Source: Lycium barbarum
Lineage: Eukaryota; Streptophyta; Magnoliopsida; Solanales; Solanaceae
DNA length: 64,000 bases
Direction: 5' to 3'
Assembly: GCF_019175385.1 (NCBI RefSeq)
Contig: NC_083338.1
Location: 64,264,884-64,328,883 of the forward strand
The notes below the pieces were generated by a model, which saw only the letters and a list, made by a program, of their open reading frames with translations, had not been told where the DNA came from and did not search any database. Position numbers and translations under genes: made by a program. This document shows positions 10,653 to 22,447 of the stretch, one piece after another. Every line of letters starts with the position of its first letter. The stretch's first letter is position 1.

Positions 10653-12829
10653 ATACTTATAACATATACATATCCATAGTAATACTTCATCTGAAAAAAA
10701 ATATCTTGTTTATATATATACAGAAAACAGAACATATCATGTTGTCGAGGCGTCGGCTCCGATCCATATACATCATAATATGTTAGTGGCGAGTATAACA
10801 TAGTGCACACAATGATATAACCAACCCAAGGCTCGGCGGATGATATAATAGTAGCACGCACGAGCGGAGTAGTGAGAACCATATGTATATACATCAATCC
10901 TAAGGCTCGATGGACAAGTATACTCACCGACCCCTGAAGGCTCAGAAACAAGTTTCGGATCAATTGGAGTTAGTACAGGAAAGTTATGAGCGTTTGAAGT
11001 ACAGAAGGCTCTATAAGCATTTCAGGAGCCATTTTTGGGAAATTGGAGCCATAATCATGTCAAGTGCCTTCGGATATCGTTATGAATCGAATCAAATAGA
11101 GCTTTTGGAACTGTATGTACGTATCAAAACATATAAGAGGCTCGAGGGAATAATCGAATGTGTTAACATTTGGAAGGTCAAAACTATAGTCATATCATTT
11201 GTTTCTTAAATTCCATTCGGAAACATATTGGCCGAACTTTGGACATCATAATTACACATCATCGGACATCATAGATACATAGCAAAACCATACGAAACAG
11301 CTTATGGAAATTCACGGACGGTAGCCATCCAAAAGGCTCTAAGAATAAGAATCTTTCTGAAGTCATACAAATACGTCATAAGGATCATGCCAAAGAAAAA
11401 AAGGTTAGGCCTTACATACCTTGCCGCTCTCTATGCTAACCCGAACATAAGTCTTTCGCTTCGCAAGATCTACAACATTAGTCAATCATTTAAGAGTCCA
11501 ATTCAAAACCAACACTTAATCTACAGAAATTTCGGCAGCATTTCCCCTCTAAATGCAACATCCCCGAGAATTCAACTCGGCCAAACACACAACAATAAAT
11601 CCGAGAATTTAACTCGGCCAACTTAGCAACAACAATGCCAACAGTTATTCCAACAATATCGACAATCACTTCAAAACACATTCCAGCGTTAACAACTTCT
11701 TTCTACAAACTTTGACGACTTTCCATTTACGTTCAATTCATAATTGCTTACACGTTTAAGTACTAATCCGAAGCCATTCAAGCAATATTCAAGAATACTT
11801 CAAACAATCTGAACTATATTCAAAACAATCCCAACCAATATGCCATTCCACTCGAACTTCCCAAATGCACTAACAACAATAACAACAACACATTTTCTCC
11901 TTTCTAATTCATCAATTATACTAGCAATTCACACATTAACAACATTACCTTCCATAACTACAAAAGTGACATTAAAATAACATTAGCTTCTAAAACAACT
12001 CTCCAACACTTACAACTTCAACTAGAATTATTAAACTTTCATTCCCATCATAGATTCCACTACAACAACAACCAAAATACTTAAGAAAATTAATTCATTC
12101 TCTTCCATACGATGTTATAACCACACGGCCACAACACAAAATCCTTATTTTCGTGAATTTCACCCATTTCTACATACTGCAACATACACAAACATCCATA
12201 ACATATAAAAGAAGATTAAATCTTACCTTTTTCCTTCAATATCTCACTTGGCTAGGATTGTGAACTTGCAACAAGGAGAGGGATTCTTCCTTCAACACTT
12301 ATACCACGTTAAAGGGGACCTTTGAATTAGTAGGAATAGTAAAATAAAATATTTTTTTTGGATCAATATTGAAGGCTTCAATTTTTGCCTTGCCTTGGCC
12401 GAATATATGGTGGTCTTTTTTTTTCTCTCCAAGCTTCTTGATCTTTCTTATGTGATGAAGATGATAAAATGATGAATTGGTCCTCTTTTTATTACTTATT
12501 TTTAGCCTTCATATGGGCCTTGGCCCATATCTCTTTGGCCGGCCACAGTTGGCCCATAATTTCAAGCCCATCTTTTGTTTTTTTGCTATCTAGTCTTCTA
12601 ATTCATAAAAATAATTTTTCCAAATTCTGAATTTGCCCTTAGCCTCCCTCCCTATTTCCATGAGTCATCTTGCGAATTTTCCTTTTTACCCCTAGCCTTC
12701 CTTAATATTTCCACATCAAAATTTTCATAAACAACATATATGTTAAACAAGATTAAAAATATTGCCTTCCTCTTAGCTTCCCGCAATTATCTTGAATTAT
12801 CCGAATGCACAAAAATGCGGGATATAACA

Positions 12830-12865
12830 TCCTCCCCCTCTTTAGAACATTCGTCCTCGAATGTT
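12830..12865 (-). other. Polypurine tract and stem-loop of element B, copy 1
   Basis: Purine-rich on the minus strand directly before the LTR. The inverted repeat AACATTCG and CGAATGTT around a 4-base loop is at 12846-12865. Confidence 0.8.
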
Positions 12866-12922
12866 AAACTAGATTCATAAGGTTTTTGAAATACTTCGGG
12901 GGAGTTTCCTTTCCATCACATA

Positions 12923-13045
12923 CCGTTCCCGTATGGGTTTTACTTTGTCGACTGCCTGTTGAATCGTATTTGAGCCGATTAACTTAGTTCCGTCAATATC
13001 GAACCAACCCATCGCTGACTTGCACTTCCGGCCATACAGAGTCTC
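12923..13045 (-). pseudogene. Element B integrase C-terminal remnant, copy 1
   Basis: Forty-one codons without a stop, similar to residues 688-728 of element A pol (the ETLYGRKC through VDKVKPIRER stretch). No pol sequence is recognisable on either side, so this is a residue of an internal deletion. Repeated at 18698-18820. Confidence 0.8.
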
Positions 13046-13924
13046 CCTATATTTTCCTCATGGCACACGTTTGTCATTTTATTTCTACGTCCTTTCATAA
13101 TCTTCACGATATACCAACATACCCTGAACTCTGGCCCCGAGCTAATAAGAGTTCTTTTATGGGGCTTGAATCGTCATAGTTCGTTTCAAATCTAGTATGT
13201 TCTCCCCCCCCCCCCCCCCCTTTTAAAGGGGGTCCGTATACACTTATGATCTTTAAGTAACCGTCGCCTTAATAATTATCTGCTACCTTCTCAAAATGAA
13301 AGTTCCTACAGCGCGGGCCCGACATATCTATCTCCTTGCTAGCTACATTCTCTTATTTAACCGAAATACTTATAAGGGAATCCATTTCCGACATTTACTT
13401 TCCATTTTGACATACCTCTGCCCTTCATGTCTAACGGTGTCATTACCCTTTTTTATGCGTATCCGTTTCCAGTTATCTTCCATTGCTCACTCTTTTTCTT
13501 TTCCAAATATGGTTGTACTAGAATTCTCCAATCCTACCTGTAGGGAAATCAGTATCAGTCTATTTCATAACCTCTGTACCATACCCTTCGCTTTGTCTCT
13601 TGAATTCCGTCAAATTAATGCCTTTCGTACATCGTGACACTAGTTGCTGGAACTCACCTATCAATCAATGAAGTCACTAGTGGAATGCCATATGCATACA
13701 TATACATTTATTATCATTTCGCTTACAAAACATTTCCCAAACACTAATTAAACTTACCCTGATTCCAAAGCTGCGTTGTGCTTTCTTCTCTTCACCAATC
13801 TGGTCTGCCTTAGCCTACGCGACCCCTTTAAGGTTTCTAATCACTCCACATATTCTAATTTCCTTTAGGTTACCCCAAATTCCTTATTTGTCTCTTATAT
13901 CTATATTTATGAGAATTTTAGTAC
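13046..13924 (-). other. Element B noncoding internal DNA
   Basis: No domain or plausible ORF seen. Contains a run of 19 C (13204-13222) next to TTTTAAAGGGGG; the duplicate at 18979-18985 has seven C. On the minus strand this resembles a second purine tract. The first part, to about 13372, is duplicated at 18605-19134. Confidence 0.6.
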
Positions 13925-14028
13925 ATTTCCCAGGGGGGTAACCCATCCCAAAATTGCTCTGACCCTAGCACGCTTAACCTTGAAACTTCAGTGCATTTCG
14001 ATGCGTTAATGCCGGTATAATTGCATCC
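13925..14028 (-). pseudogene. 5S rRNA-like sequence inside element B
   Basis: On the minus strand the segment starts GGATGC and follows plant 5S rRNA for about 104 bases without large gaps. The box A region GGTTAAGCGTGCT (13967-13979) is nearly intact, and the box C region keeps GGGATGGGTTACC and CTGGGAA. The intermediate element and the 3' end are diverged, and no T-run terminator follows. Same orientation as B. Cassandra elements carry 5S sequence in their LTRs, but this one is in the internal region of a gypsy derivative. Probably not a functional 5S gene; residual Pol III promoter activity is possible. Confidence 0.75.
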
Positions 14029-14389
14029 ACTACCCCGCACGACCTTTATCACGCAATTTAAGGCAAGTCGGGGTCTTAGCAACTTCCAAAACGTTCCCTT
14101 AGCGGGTCCCACCACGATTTAGAGAGGATTCTTTTACTTTTCTGACTATATGATTACCGTGTTGCCCTTTTTAAATCCTCAATATTCACTTCCATATGTA
14201 CATATGATTACCATTCATTCGGGGTTTCTAGATTCCCACTGGTGACGGAGACATCTCAGTCGTCGTAACTTATAACCACTGGGTCATCGGCCCTTTTAAT
14301 TTTTTTTCCATTCGTCGTCAACAAATGATACTCTGAAGAAGTTACATATACATAGAAAGTTTCAAGAAAACTCATAAACCTGTAGCCGA
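14029..14389 (-). other. Element B noncoding internal DNA between 5S-like segment and ORF
   Basis: Nothing recognised; no coding capacity worth reporting. Confidence 0.5.
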
Positions 14390-14923
14390 TCAGTCTCGGG
14401 TTTGATCTAGGGAGCAGCCACGTGAAGTGTGCACCTCATCATCATCTGTCTGCCATCCGCTCGTCCCACTTCCGTCATTACTCGCGTCTGAATCGGAGGA
14501 GTATAGATAACCAGGCAATTCCTGGTTTACTGACGGCCAGGACAAGGGACTGGAATAGTCCATAACACTCACCGGGGAGGCTAGTCTAACATAGTGCTGC
14601 ACCACAGGAGCAGCTGGCGTGGCCCCAGAAGTCTCCTCCTCCGGTGACCCAGAGAAATACTCTGATGGATCTGTATCATAACTATCCTCCTCCCTAGAGG
14701 TAAGAAACTCTGGAGGTATCGTTGCGGGGTCCTCCGAGGGATCTGTATCATAACTGCCCTCCGCAGGGTCCTCTGCTCTGGGGGCCAAAAACTCTGGAGG
14801 AATTGTTGCGGGGTCCCCCGAAGGGTCAGTCTCAATCGAATAGCTGAGGCTCCTCTTACTTGGTCCTGGAGATACCCTAGGGGCCTTCTTAGCACCCCCA
14901 CTATCAGAAGCTGTCCTCTTCAT
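14390..14923 (-). CDS. Hypothetical acidic protein in gag position of element B
   Basis: 177 codons, ATG at 14923, about 270 bp after the B primer binding site and 22 bp after a possible splice acceptor. Not recognised. The N-terminus is basic (MKRTASDSGGAKK). It then carries three tandem copies of a DPSEDPATIPPEFL-like unit of about 25 residues, and a Ser/Asp-rich acidic tail. No zinc knuckle, protease motif, membrane segment or signal peptide. The element has lost pol except for 41 codons, so any mobility would need proteins in trans. It could be a captured or degraded gag N-terminus or a chance ORF; the repeats may only reflect DNA duplication. Function unknown. Confidence 0.4.
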   Translation of the reverse strand: MKRTASDSGGAKKAPRVSPGPSKRSLSYSIETDPSGDPATIPPEFLAPRAEDPAEGSYDTDPSEDPATIPPEFLTSREEDSYDTDPSEYFSGSPEEETSGATPAAPVVQHYVRLASPVSVMDYSSPLSWPSVNQELPGYLYSSDSDASNDGSGTSGWQTDDDEVHTSRGCSLDQTRD

Positions 14924-14944
14924 CTTTTGTCAATCCACAATCAC

Positions 14945-15013
14945 CTGTAGGAAGTGGATCAGAAACAATTTCCCCAAAATACTGACGCTATCGCTCTTTT
15001 TGGAGCCTTGCTG
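14945..15013 (-). promoter_or_regulatory. Two possible leader splice acceptors, element B
   Basis: Minus strand TGTGTCTACAG ends at 15011 and CCACTTCCTACAG ends at 14945, the latter 22 bp before the ORF start. Both follow pyrimidine-rich stretches. Positionally equivalent to the acceptors proposed for A, E and M. Confidence 0.35.
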
Positions 15014-15127
15014 TAGACACAACAGTTCATTGGAAGGGACCCATCCTAATATTACAGCTCTATCGCACGATCTAAGATAAAAAGGAAGGGTAACATCCTA
15101 AATGTACTGTAGCTTCCTGTTTATAGA

Positions 15128-15141
15128 TGTGGTGCACCACA
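15128..15141 (-). other. Perfect 14-base palindrome in element B leader
   Basis: TGTGGTGCACCACA, centred on GTGCAC, about 55 bp downstream of the PBS in element sense. Candidate RNA dimer-initiation loop by analogy with retroviral leaders. Confidence 0.4.
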
Positions 15142-15194
15142 CACCGATAAACAAGACTCTACTAGACACGGCCTTTAGGCATTCCGAGGACAAA

Positions 15195-15208
15195 CCGCTC
15201 TGATACCA
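15195..15208 (-). other. Primer binding site of element B (initiator tRNA-Met)
   Basis: Minus strand TGGTATCAGAGCGG, four bases from the LTR end at 15213. Confidence 0.92.
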
Positions 15209-15243
15209 CTTTTGTCACGACCCAACCCCGTGGGCCGTGACTG

Positions 15244-15708
15244 GCGCCCGAGCTGGACACCCATACACACCTACTTGCCAAATCGACATATCCACATCTT
15301 ATTCATGTCCAACATATATTAATTTATATAGATATTAATCTGAAGCGGTCACATACACACACATATCATACAGAAACCGCTAAGGCTGTCGTAGTAAATA
15401 GGACCGCTTAGACGCAAATCACACACATAACCGGACAATAACGACCCATGACCCAGATGTATGTCTACAGGTATCTAACAAACACAACAGAATCGTATGG
15501 CGGGACTGGGCCCCGCCGTACCCCTGAATATACGCATACATATATATAACGGAAGAGTCTGTACAAAAATGTGGGCTCCAGAACGAGGGACCACTCCAAA
15601 GCAGCAGAACAGATAGCCTAAGCTGTCGGGCCACTCACACGAACGTCTGTACCTGCGGGCATGAAACACAGCCCCCGAAGAAAGGAGGTCAGTACGGAAT
15701 ATGTACTG
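15244..15708 (-). other. LTR hairpin module, element B middle LTR
   Basis: Same chain as in A. The fifth stem is GGCGGG/CCCGCC (15499-15517), a paired change from GACGGG/CCCGTC elsewhere. The terminal stem pairs GTGTCC with GGGCGC using G-T wobbles. CCCCC/GGGGG and CTGCG/CGCAG each carry a mutation in this copy. Confidence 0.55.
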
Positions 15709-15976
15709 AGTATGTAAGGCATGGAATACAGAAAGCAGAAACATAACCGGAACAACGGTACAAAAAAGAAGTACATTAGTCAGAATACTAAGGTGGTTAT
15801 CTTCTGAACGTAAACCATGCATACAGATGCCATATGTCAGAAAAGTACCGAAAATGAGTAAATCATCCAGAGCACCAGAATACTTACTTTTCAAATACAG
15901 ATCATGCGTGCCGTTATCATATGTCATCATATACATATACACATAACCGATCCATATATATATATATAGTATGACA

Positions 15977-16400
15977 GCGCCGAGTAACGTACGGCCCGAT
16001 CCGCATATAACATGTTAGAGCCGAGGAACGTACGGCCCGATCCACACACATATATACCCATTTATATAACATATACCGCCGAGGAACGTTCGGCCCGATC
16101 CATATATATAACATATACTGCCGAGGAACGTTCGGCCCGATCCATATATATACCATATACATAGCATATATTGTCGAGGAACGTTCGGCCCGATCCATAA
16201 ATATATTATATTGCTGCGGAACGTGCAGCCCGATCCATATACATATATCATACTGCTGCGGAACGTGCAGCCCGATCCATACATATATTATACTGCTGCG
16301 GAACGTGCAGCCCGATCCGTACTTATATTATACTGCTGCGGAACGTGCAGCCCGATCCATACTTATATTATACTTATGCGGAACATGCAGCCCGATCCAT
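15977..16400 (-). repeat. Tandem hairpin minisatellite, middle B LTR
   Basis: Ten units, nearly identical in order and type to 10231-10652, including the switch from GCCGA/TCGGC to GCTGC/GCAGC arms. Confidence 0.85.
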
Positions 16401-18604
16401 ACTTATAACATATACATATCCATAGTAATACTTCATCTGAAAAACATATCATGTTCATATATATACAGAAAACAGAACATATCATGTTGTCGAGGCGTCG
16501 GCTCCGATCCATATACATCATAATATGTTAGTGGCGAGTATAACATAGTGCACATAATGATATAACCAACCCGAGGCTCGGCGGATGATATAATTGTAGC
16601 ACGCACGAGCGGAGTAGTGAGAACCATATGTATATACATCAATCCTAAGCCTCGATGGAGAAGTATACTCACCGACCCCTGACGGCTCAGAAACAAGTTT
16701 CGGATCAATCAGAGTTAGTACAGGAAAGTTATGAGCGTTTGAAGTACAAAACGCTCTATAACCATTTCAGGAGCCATTTTTTGGGAATTGGAGCCATAAT
16801 CATGTCAAGTGCCTTCGGATATCGTTACGAATCGAATCAAATAGAGCTTTTGGAACTGTATGTACGTATCAAAACATATCAGAGGCTCGAGGGAATAATC
16901 GAATGTGTTAACATTTGGAAGGTCAAAACTATAGTCCTATCATTTGTTTCTCAAATGCCATTCGCAAACATATTGGCCGAACTTCGGACATCATAATTAC
17001 ACATCATCGGACATCATAGATACATAGCAAAACCATACGGAACATCTTATGGAAATTCAAGGACGGTAGCCATCCTAAAGGCGCTAAGGATAAGAATCTT
17101 TCTGAAGTCATACAAATACGTCATATACTTATTTCATAAGGATCATGCCAAAGAAGAAAAGGTTAGGCCTTACATACCTTGCCGCTCTCTATGCTAACCG
17201 AACTTAAGTCTTTCGCTTCGCAAAATCTACAACAATATTCATATGCACCAAACATTAGCTAATCATTTAAGAGTCCAATTCAAAACCAACACTTAATCTA
17301 CAGAAATTTCGGCAGCATTTCCCCTGTAAATGCAACATCCTCGAGAATTCAACTCGGCCAAACACACAACAACAAATCCGAGAATTTAACTCGGCCAACT
17401 TAGCAACAACAATGCCAACAGTTATTCCAACAATATCGACAAACACTTCAAAACACATTCCAACGTTAACAACTTCTTTCTACAAACTTTGACGATTTTC
17501 CATTTACATTCAATTCATAATTGCTTACATATTTAAGTACTAATTCGAAGCCATTCAAGCAATATTCAAGAATACTTCAAACAATCCGAACTATATTCAA
17601 AACAATCCCAACCAATATGCCATTCCACTCGAACTTCCCAAATGCAATAACAACAACAACAACACATTTTCTCCTTTCTAATTCATGAATTATACTAGCA
17701 ATTCACACATTAACAACATTACCTTCCATAACTACAAAAGTGACATTAAAATAACATTAGCTTCTAAAACAACTCTCCAACACTTACAACTTCAACTAGA
17801 ATTATTAAACTTTCATTCCCATCATAGATTCCACTACAACAACAACCAAAATACTTAAGAAAATTAATTCATTCTCTTCCATACGATGTCATAACCACAC
17901 GGCCACAACACAAAATCCTTATTTTCGTGAATTTCACCCATTTCTACATACTGCAACATACACAAACATCCATAACATATAAAAGAAGATTAAATCTTAC
18001 ATTTTTCCTTCAATATCTCACTTGGCTAGGATTGTGAACTTGCAACAAGGAGAGGGATTCTTGCTTCAACACTTATACCACGTTAAAGGGGACCTTTGAA
18101 TTAGTAGGAATAGTAAAATAAAATATTTTTTTTGGATCAATATTGAAGGCTTCAATTTTTGCCTTGCCTTGGCCGAATATATGGTGGTCTTTTTTTTTCT
18201 CTCCAAGCTTCTTGATCTTTCTTATGTGATGAAGATGATAAAATGATGAATTGGTCCTCTTTTTATTACTTATTTTTAGCCTTCACATGGGCCTTGGCCC
18301 ATATCTCTTTGGCCGGCCACAGTTGGCCCATAATATCAAGCCCATCTTTTTTTTCTTTTGCTATCTAGTCTTCTAATTCATAAAAATAATTTTTCCAAAT
18401 TCTGAATTTGCCCTTAGCCTCCCTCCCTATTTCCATGAGTCATCTTGCGAATTTTCCTTTTTACCCCTAGCCTTCCTTAATATTTCCACATCAAAATTTT
18501 CATAAACAACATATATGTTAAACAAGATTAAAAATATTTCCTTCCTCTTAGCTTCCCGCAATTATCTTGAATTATCCGAATGCACAAAAATGCGGGATAT
18601 AACA

Positions 18605-19134
18605 TCCTCCCCCTCTTTAGAACATTCGTCCTCGAATGTTAAACTAGATTCATAAGGTTTTTGAAATACTTCGGGGGAGTTTCCTTTCCATCACATACCG
18701 TTCCCGTATGGGTTTTACTTTGTCGACTGCCTGTTGAATCGTATTTGAGCCGATTAACTTAGTTCCGTCAATATCGAACCAACCCATCGCTGACTTGCAC
18801 TTCCGGCCATACAGAGTCTCCCTATATTTTCCTCATGGCACACGTTTGTCATTTTATTTCTACGTCCTTTCATAATCTTCACGATATGCCAACATACCCT
18901 GAACTCTGGCCCCGAGCTAATAAGAGTTCTTTTATGGGGCTTGAATCGTTATAGTTCGTTTCAAATCTAGTATGTTCTCCCCCCCTTTTAAAGGGGGTCC
19001 GTATACACTTATGATCTTTAAGTAACCGTCGCCTTAATAATTATCTGCTACCTTCTCAAAATGAAAGTTCCTACAGCGCGGGCCCGACATATCTATCTCC
19101 TTGCTAGCTACATTCTCTTATTTAACCGAAATAC
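18605..19134 (-). mobile_element. Element B, second internal region, truncated
   Basis: Repeats 12830-13372 (purine tract, stem-loop at 18621-18640, 41-codon integrase remnant, shorter C run) and then stops after TTTAACCGAAATAC, where LTR sequence begins mid-repeat. Everything between this point and the middle of the third LTR has been deleted. Confidence 0.85.
18698..18820 (-). pseudogene. Element B integrase C-terminal remnant, copy 2
   Basis: Second copy of the stop-free 41-codon remnant at 12923-13045. Confidence 0.8.
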
Positions 19135-21499
19135 CATATACATATATCATACTGCTGCGGAACGTGCAGCCCGATCCATACATATATTATACTGCTGCGG
19201 AACGTGCAGCCCGATCCGTACTTATATTATACTGCTGCGGAACGTGCAGCCCGATCCATACTTATATTATACTTATACGGAACATGCAGCCCGATCCATA
19301 CTTATAACATATACATATCCATAGTAATACTTCATCTGAAAAACATATCATGTTCATATATATACAGAAAACAGAACATATCATGTTGTCGAGGCGTCGG
19401 CTCCGATCCATATACATCATAATATGTTAGTGGCGAGTATAACATAGTGCACATAATGATATAACCAACCCGAGGCTCGGCGGATGATATAATTGTAGCA
19501 CGCACGAGCGGAGTAGTGAGAACCATATGTATATATATCAATCCTAAGGCTCGATGGACAAGTATACTCACCGACCCCTGAAGGCTCAGAAACAAGTTTC
19601 GGATCAATCAGAGTTAGTACAGGAAAGTTATGAGCGTTTGAAGTACAAAACGCTCTATAACCATTTCAGGAGCCATTTTTTGGGAATTGGAGCCATAATC
19701 ATGTCAAGTGCCTTCGGAAATCGTTACGAATCGAATCAAATAGAGCTTTTGGAACTGTATGTACGTATCAAAACATATCAGAGGCTCGAGGGAATAATCG
19801 AATGTGTTAATATTTGGAAGGTCAAAACTATAGTCCTATCATTTGTTTCTCAAATGCCATTCGCAAACATATTGGCCGAACTTCGGACATCATAATTACA
19901 CATCATCGGACATCATAGATACATAGCAAAACCATACGGAACATCTTATGGAAATTCAAGGACGGTAGCCATCCTAAAGGCGCTAAGGATAAGAATCTTT
20001 CTGAAGTCATTCAAATACGTCATATACTTATTTCATAAGGATCATGCCAAAGAAGAAAAGGTTAGGCCTTACATACCTTGCCGCTCTCTATGCTAACCGA
20101 ACTTAAGTCTTTCGCTTCGCAAAATCTACAACAATATTCATATGCACCAAACATTAGCTAATCATTTAAGAGTCCAATTCAAAACCAACACTTAATCTAC
20201 AGAAATTTCGGCAGCATTTCCCCTGTAAATGCAACATCCTCGAGAATTCAACTCGGCCAAACACACAACAACAAATCCGAGAATTTAACTCGGCCAACTT
20301 AGCAACAACAATGCCAACAGTTATTCCAACAATATCGACAAACACTTCAAAACACATTCCAACGTTAACAACTTCTTTCTACAAACTTTGACGATTTTCC
20401 ATTTACGTTCAATTCATAATTGCTTACATATTTAAGTACTAATTCGAAGCCATTCAAGCAATATTCAAGAATACTTCAAACAATCCGAACTATATTCAAA
20501 ACAATCCCAACCAATATGCCATTCCACTCGAACTTCCCAAATGCAATAACAACAACAACAACACATTTTCTCCTTTCTAATTCATGAATTATACTAGCAA
20601 TTCACACATTAACAACATTACCTTCCATAACTACAAAAGTGACATTAAAATCACATTAGCTTCTAAAACAACTCTCCAACACTTACAACTTCAACTAGAA
20701 TTATTAAACTTTCATTCCCATCATAGATTCCACTACAACAACAACCAAAATACTTAAGAAAATTAATTCATTCTCTTCCGTACCTGGTCACAACCACACG
20801 GCCACAACACAAAATCCATATTTTCGTGAATTTTATCCATTTCTACATACTACAACATACACAAACATCCATAACATATAAAAGAAGATTAAATCTTACC
20901 TTTTTCCTTCTACTTCTCACTTGGCTAGGATTGTGAACTTGCAACAAGGAGAGGGATTCTTGCTTCAACACTTATATCACGTTAAAGAGGACCTTTGAAT
21001 TAGTAGGAATACTAAAAGAAAATATTTTTTTGGATCAATATTGAAGGCTTCAATTTTTGCCTTGCCTTGGCCGAATATATGGTGGTCTTTTTTTTTTCTC
21101 TCCAAGCTTCTTGATCTTTCTTATGTGATTAAGATGATAAAATGATGAATTGGTCCTCTTTTTATTACTTATTTTTAGCCTTCATATGGGCCTTGGCCCA
21201 TATCTCTTTGGCCGGCCACACTTGGCCCATAATTTCAAGCCCATCTTTTTTTTTGCTATCTAGTCTTCTAATTCATAAAAAGAATTTTTCCAAATTCCGA
21301 ATTTGCCCTTAGCCTCCCTCCCTATTTCCATGAGTCATCTTGCGAATTTTCCTTTTTACCCCTAGCCTTCCTTAATATTTCCACATCAAAATTTTCATAA
21401 ACAACATATATGTTAAACAAGATCAAAAATATTGCCTTGCTCTTAGCTTCCCGCAATTATCTTGAATTATCCGAATGCACAAAAATGCGGGATATAACA
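19135..21499 (-). mobile_element. Element B, third LTR, truncated
   Basis: Matches the middle LTR from about 16236 to its minus-sense start (GGGATATAACA at 21499). The hairpin module and PBS end are missing. Keeps four units of the hairpin minisatellite (19153-19300) and a donor consensus (20895-20902). The flank GATAA at 21500 belongs to the element C leader, so the B array inserted into C. Confidence 0.88.
19153..19300 (-). repeat. Shortened tandem hairpin minisatellite, third B LTR
   Basis: Four units, all with GCTGC/GCAGC-type or mutated arms. Confidence 0.8.
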
Positions 21500-21566
21500 G
21501 ATAAAGAATACTCTACTAGACACAGTCTGTAGACACTCCGAGGATGAACTACTCTGATACCACTTT
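21500..21566 (-). mobile_element. Element C leader fragment with PBS
   Basis: Matches the A and B leaders next to their PBS (GATAAAGAATACTCTACTAG). PBS at 21549-21562 reads TGGTATCAGAGTAG on the minus strand. The rest of C's internal region lies left of the B insertion, outside the window. Confidence 0.85.
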
Positions 21567-21597
21567 TGTCACAACCCAGCCCCGTGGGCCATGACTA

Positions 21598-22114
21598 GTG
21601 CCGGAGCTGGACACCTATATGTACCTGTTAAACATAGTTAGACTAATACTATAGGTCCTCAATCAATCAAAACGATGTAACATACGCAAGCCAACGAGGC
21701 TGCCACTATATATATATATATATATATCATTATGATACGCAAGCCGACAAGGCTGCCACTACGAAACGATAACATATGTAATCCGGCAAGGCTGCTACAA
21801 CAACAGAACTTCCACAATAACTATATAGACATAGCTGATCATAATCTGTATACAACCCACGCACATGTCTACAGACCTCTAAGAGTATCAACAGTGAAAT
21901 ATGACGGGACAGGGCCCCGTCGTACCCTTGGACAAACATATATATATATATATATCAGAAGGTCTGTACCAAAATCTAGGCTCTGGAACAACGGAGCTCT
22001 CCAAGATAGCTGAAAGGTAATCCTAAGCTGGGGGACCTCCAAATCGAGCGTTTGTACCTGCGGGCATGAAACGCAGCCCCCCGAAGAAAGGGGGTCAGTA
22101 CGGAATATGTACTG
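21598..22114 (-). other. LTR hairpin module, element C copy
   Basis: CAGTAC/GTACTG, CCCCC/GGGGG and CTGCG/CGCAG at 22058-22114, GACGGG/CCCGTC at 21903-21921, terminal GTGCC/GGACAC stem from 21598. Confidence 0.55.
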
Positions 22115-22396
22115 AGTATATAAAGCATGAAATACAGTAAAAAGGATCATAACTGAAATAGGGAGTACAGAAAACAAGTACAATGTCCAGAATACCAAAA
22201 CACTTGCCCTTTTGAAACATAAATCATGCATGTCAATATCATATATCATACCCGGCCCATTATGGGACTCGGTGAACATGGTCGCCACCCCATCCTTGGC
22301 GCCATAATACAACATAACACCATAAACACATCATAATGCCATAACACAGCATAACACCATCACATCATCACACCATCACGCCAACACAGCATAACA

Positions 22397-22401
<5 letters not shown>

Positions 22402-22445
<44 letters not shown>
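22402..22445. repeat. TA microsatellite in LTR C
   Basis: Uninterrupted TA repeats between two tandem CCGAGTCCC-type hairpin units. Confidence 0.95.

Positions 22446-22447
<2 letters not shown>

Larger units (their letters stand above)
9655..12829 (-). mobile_element. Element B, first LTR (right part; interrupted by A)
   Basis: Matches 15406-18604 closely. Minus-sense start TGTTATATCCCGC at 12829 is preceded by a purine tract, so this is the 3' LTR of B's first internal region. The other end is beyond element A, outside the window. Contains hairpin-module stems (9748-9958), a tandem hairpin array (10231-10652) and a splice-donor consensus (12222-12229, minus). Confidence 0.9.
15213..18604 (-). 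mobile_element. Element B, second (middle) LTR, complete, 3.39 kb
   Basis: TG/CA ends: TGTCACGACCC at 15213 and GGGATATAACA at 18604. It is followed on the left by a PBS and on the right by a polypurine tract and internal DNA, so it acts as 5' LTR of one unit and 3' LTR of a second. Hairpin module at 15244-15708, tandem hairpin array at 15977-16400. The splice-donor consensus is altered here (AAT|GTAAG at 17997-18004). Confidence 0.93.

Noticed and set aside
22402..22445. TA run considered as origin or matrix attachment site
   Set aside because: Simple microsatellite; no supporting motif.
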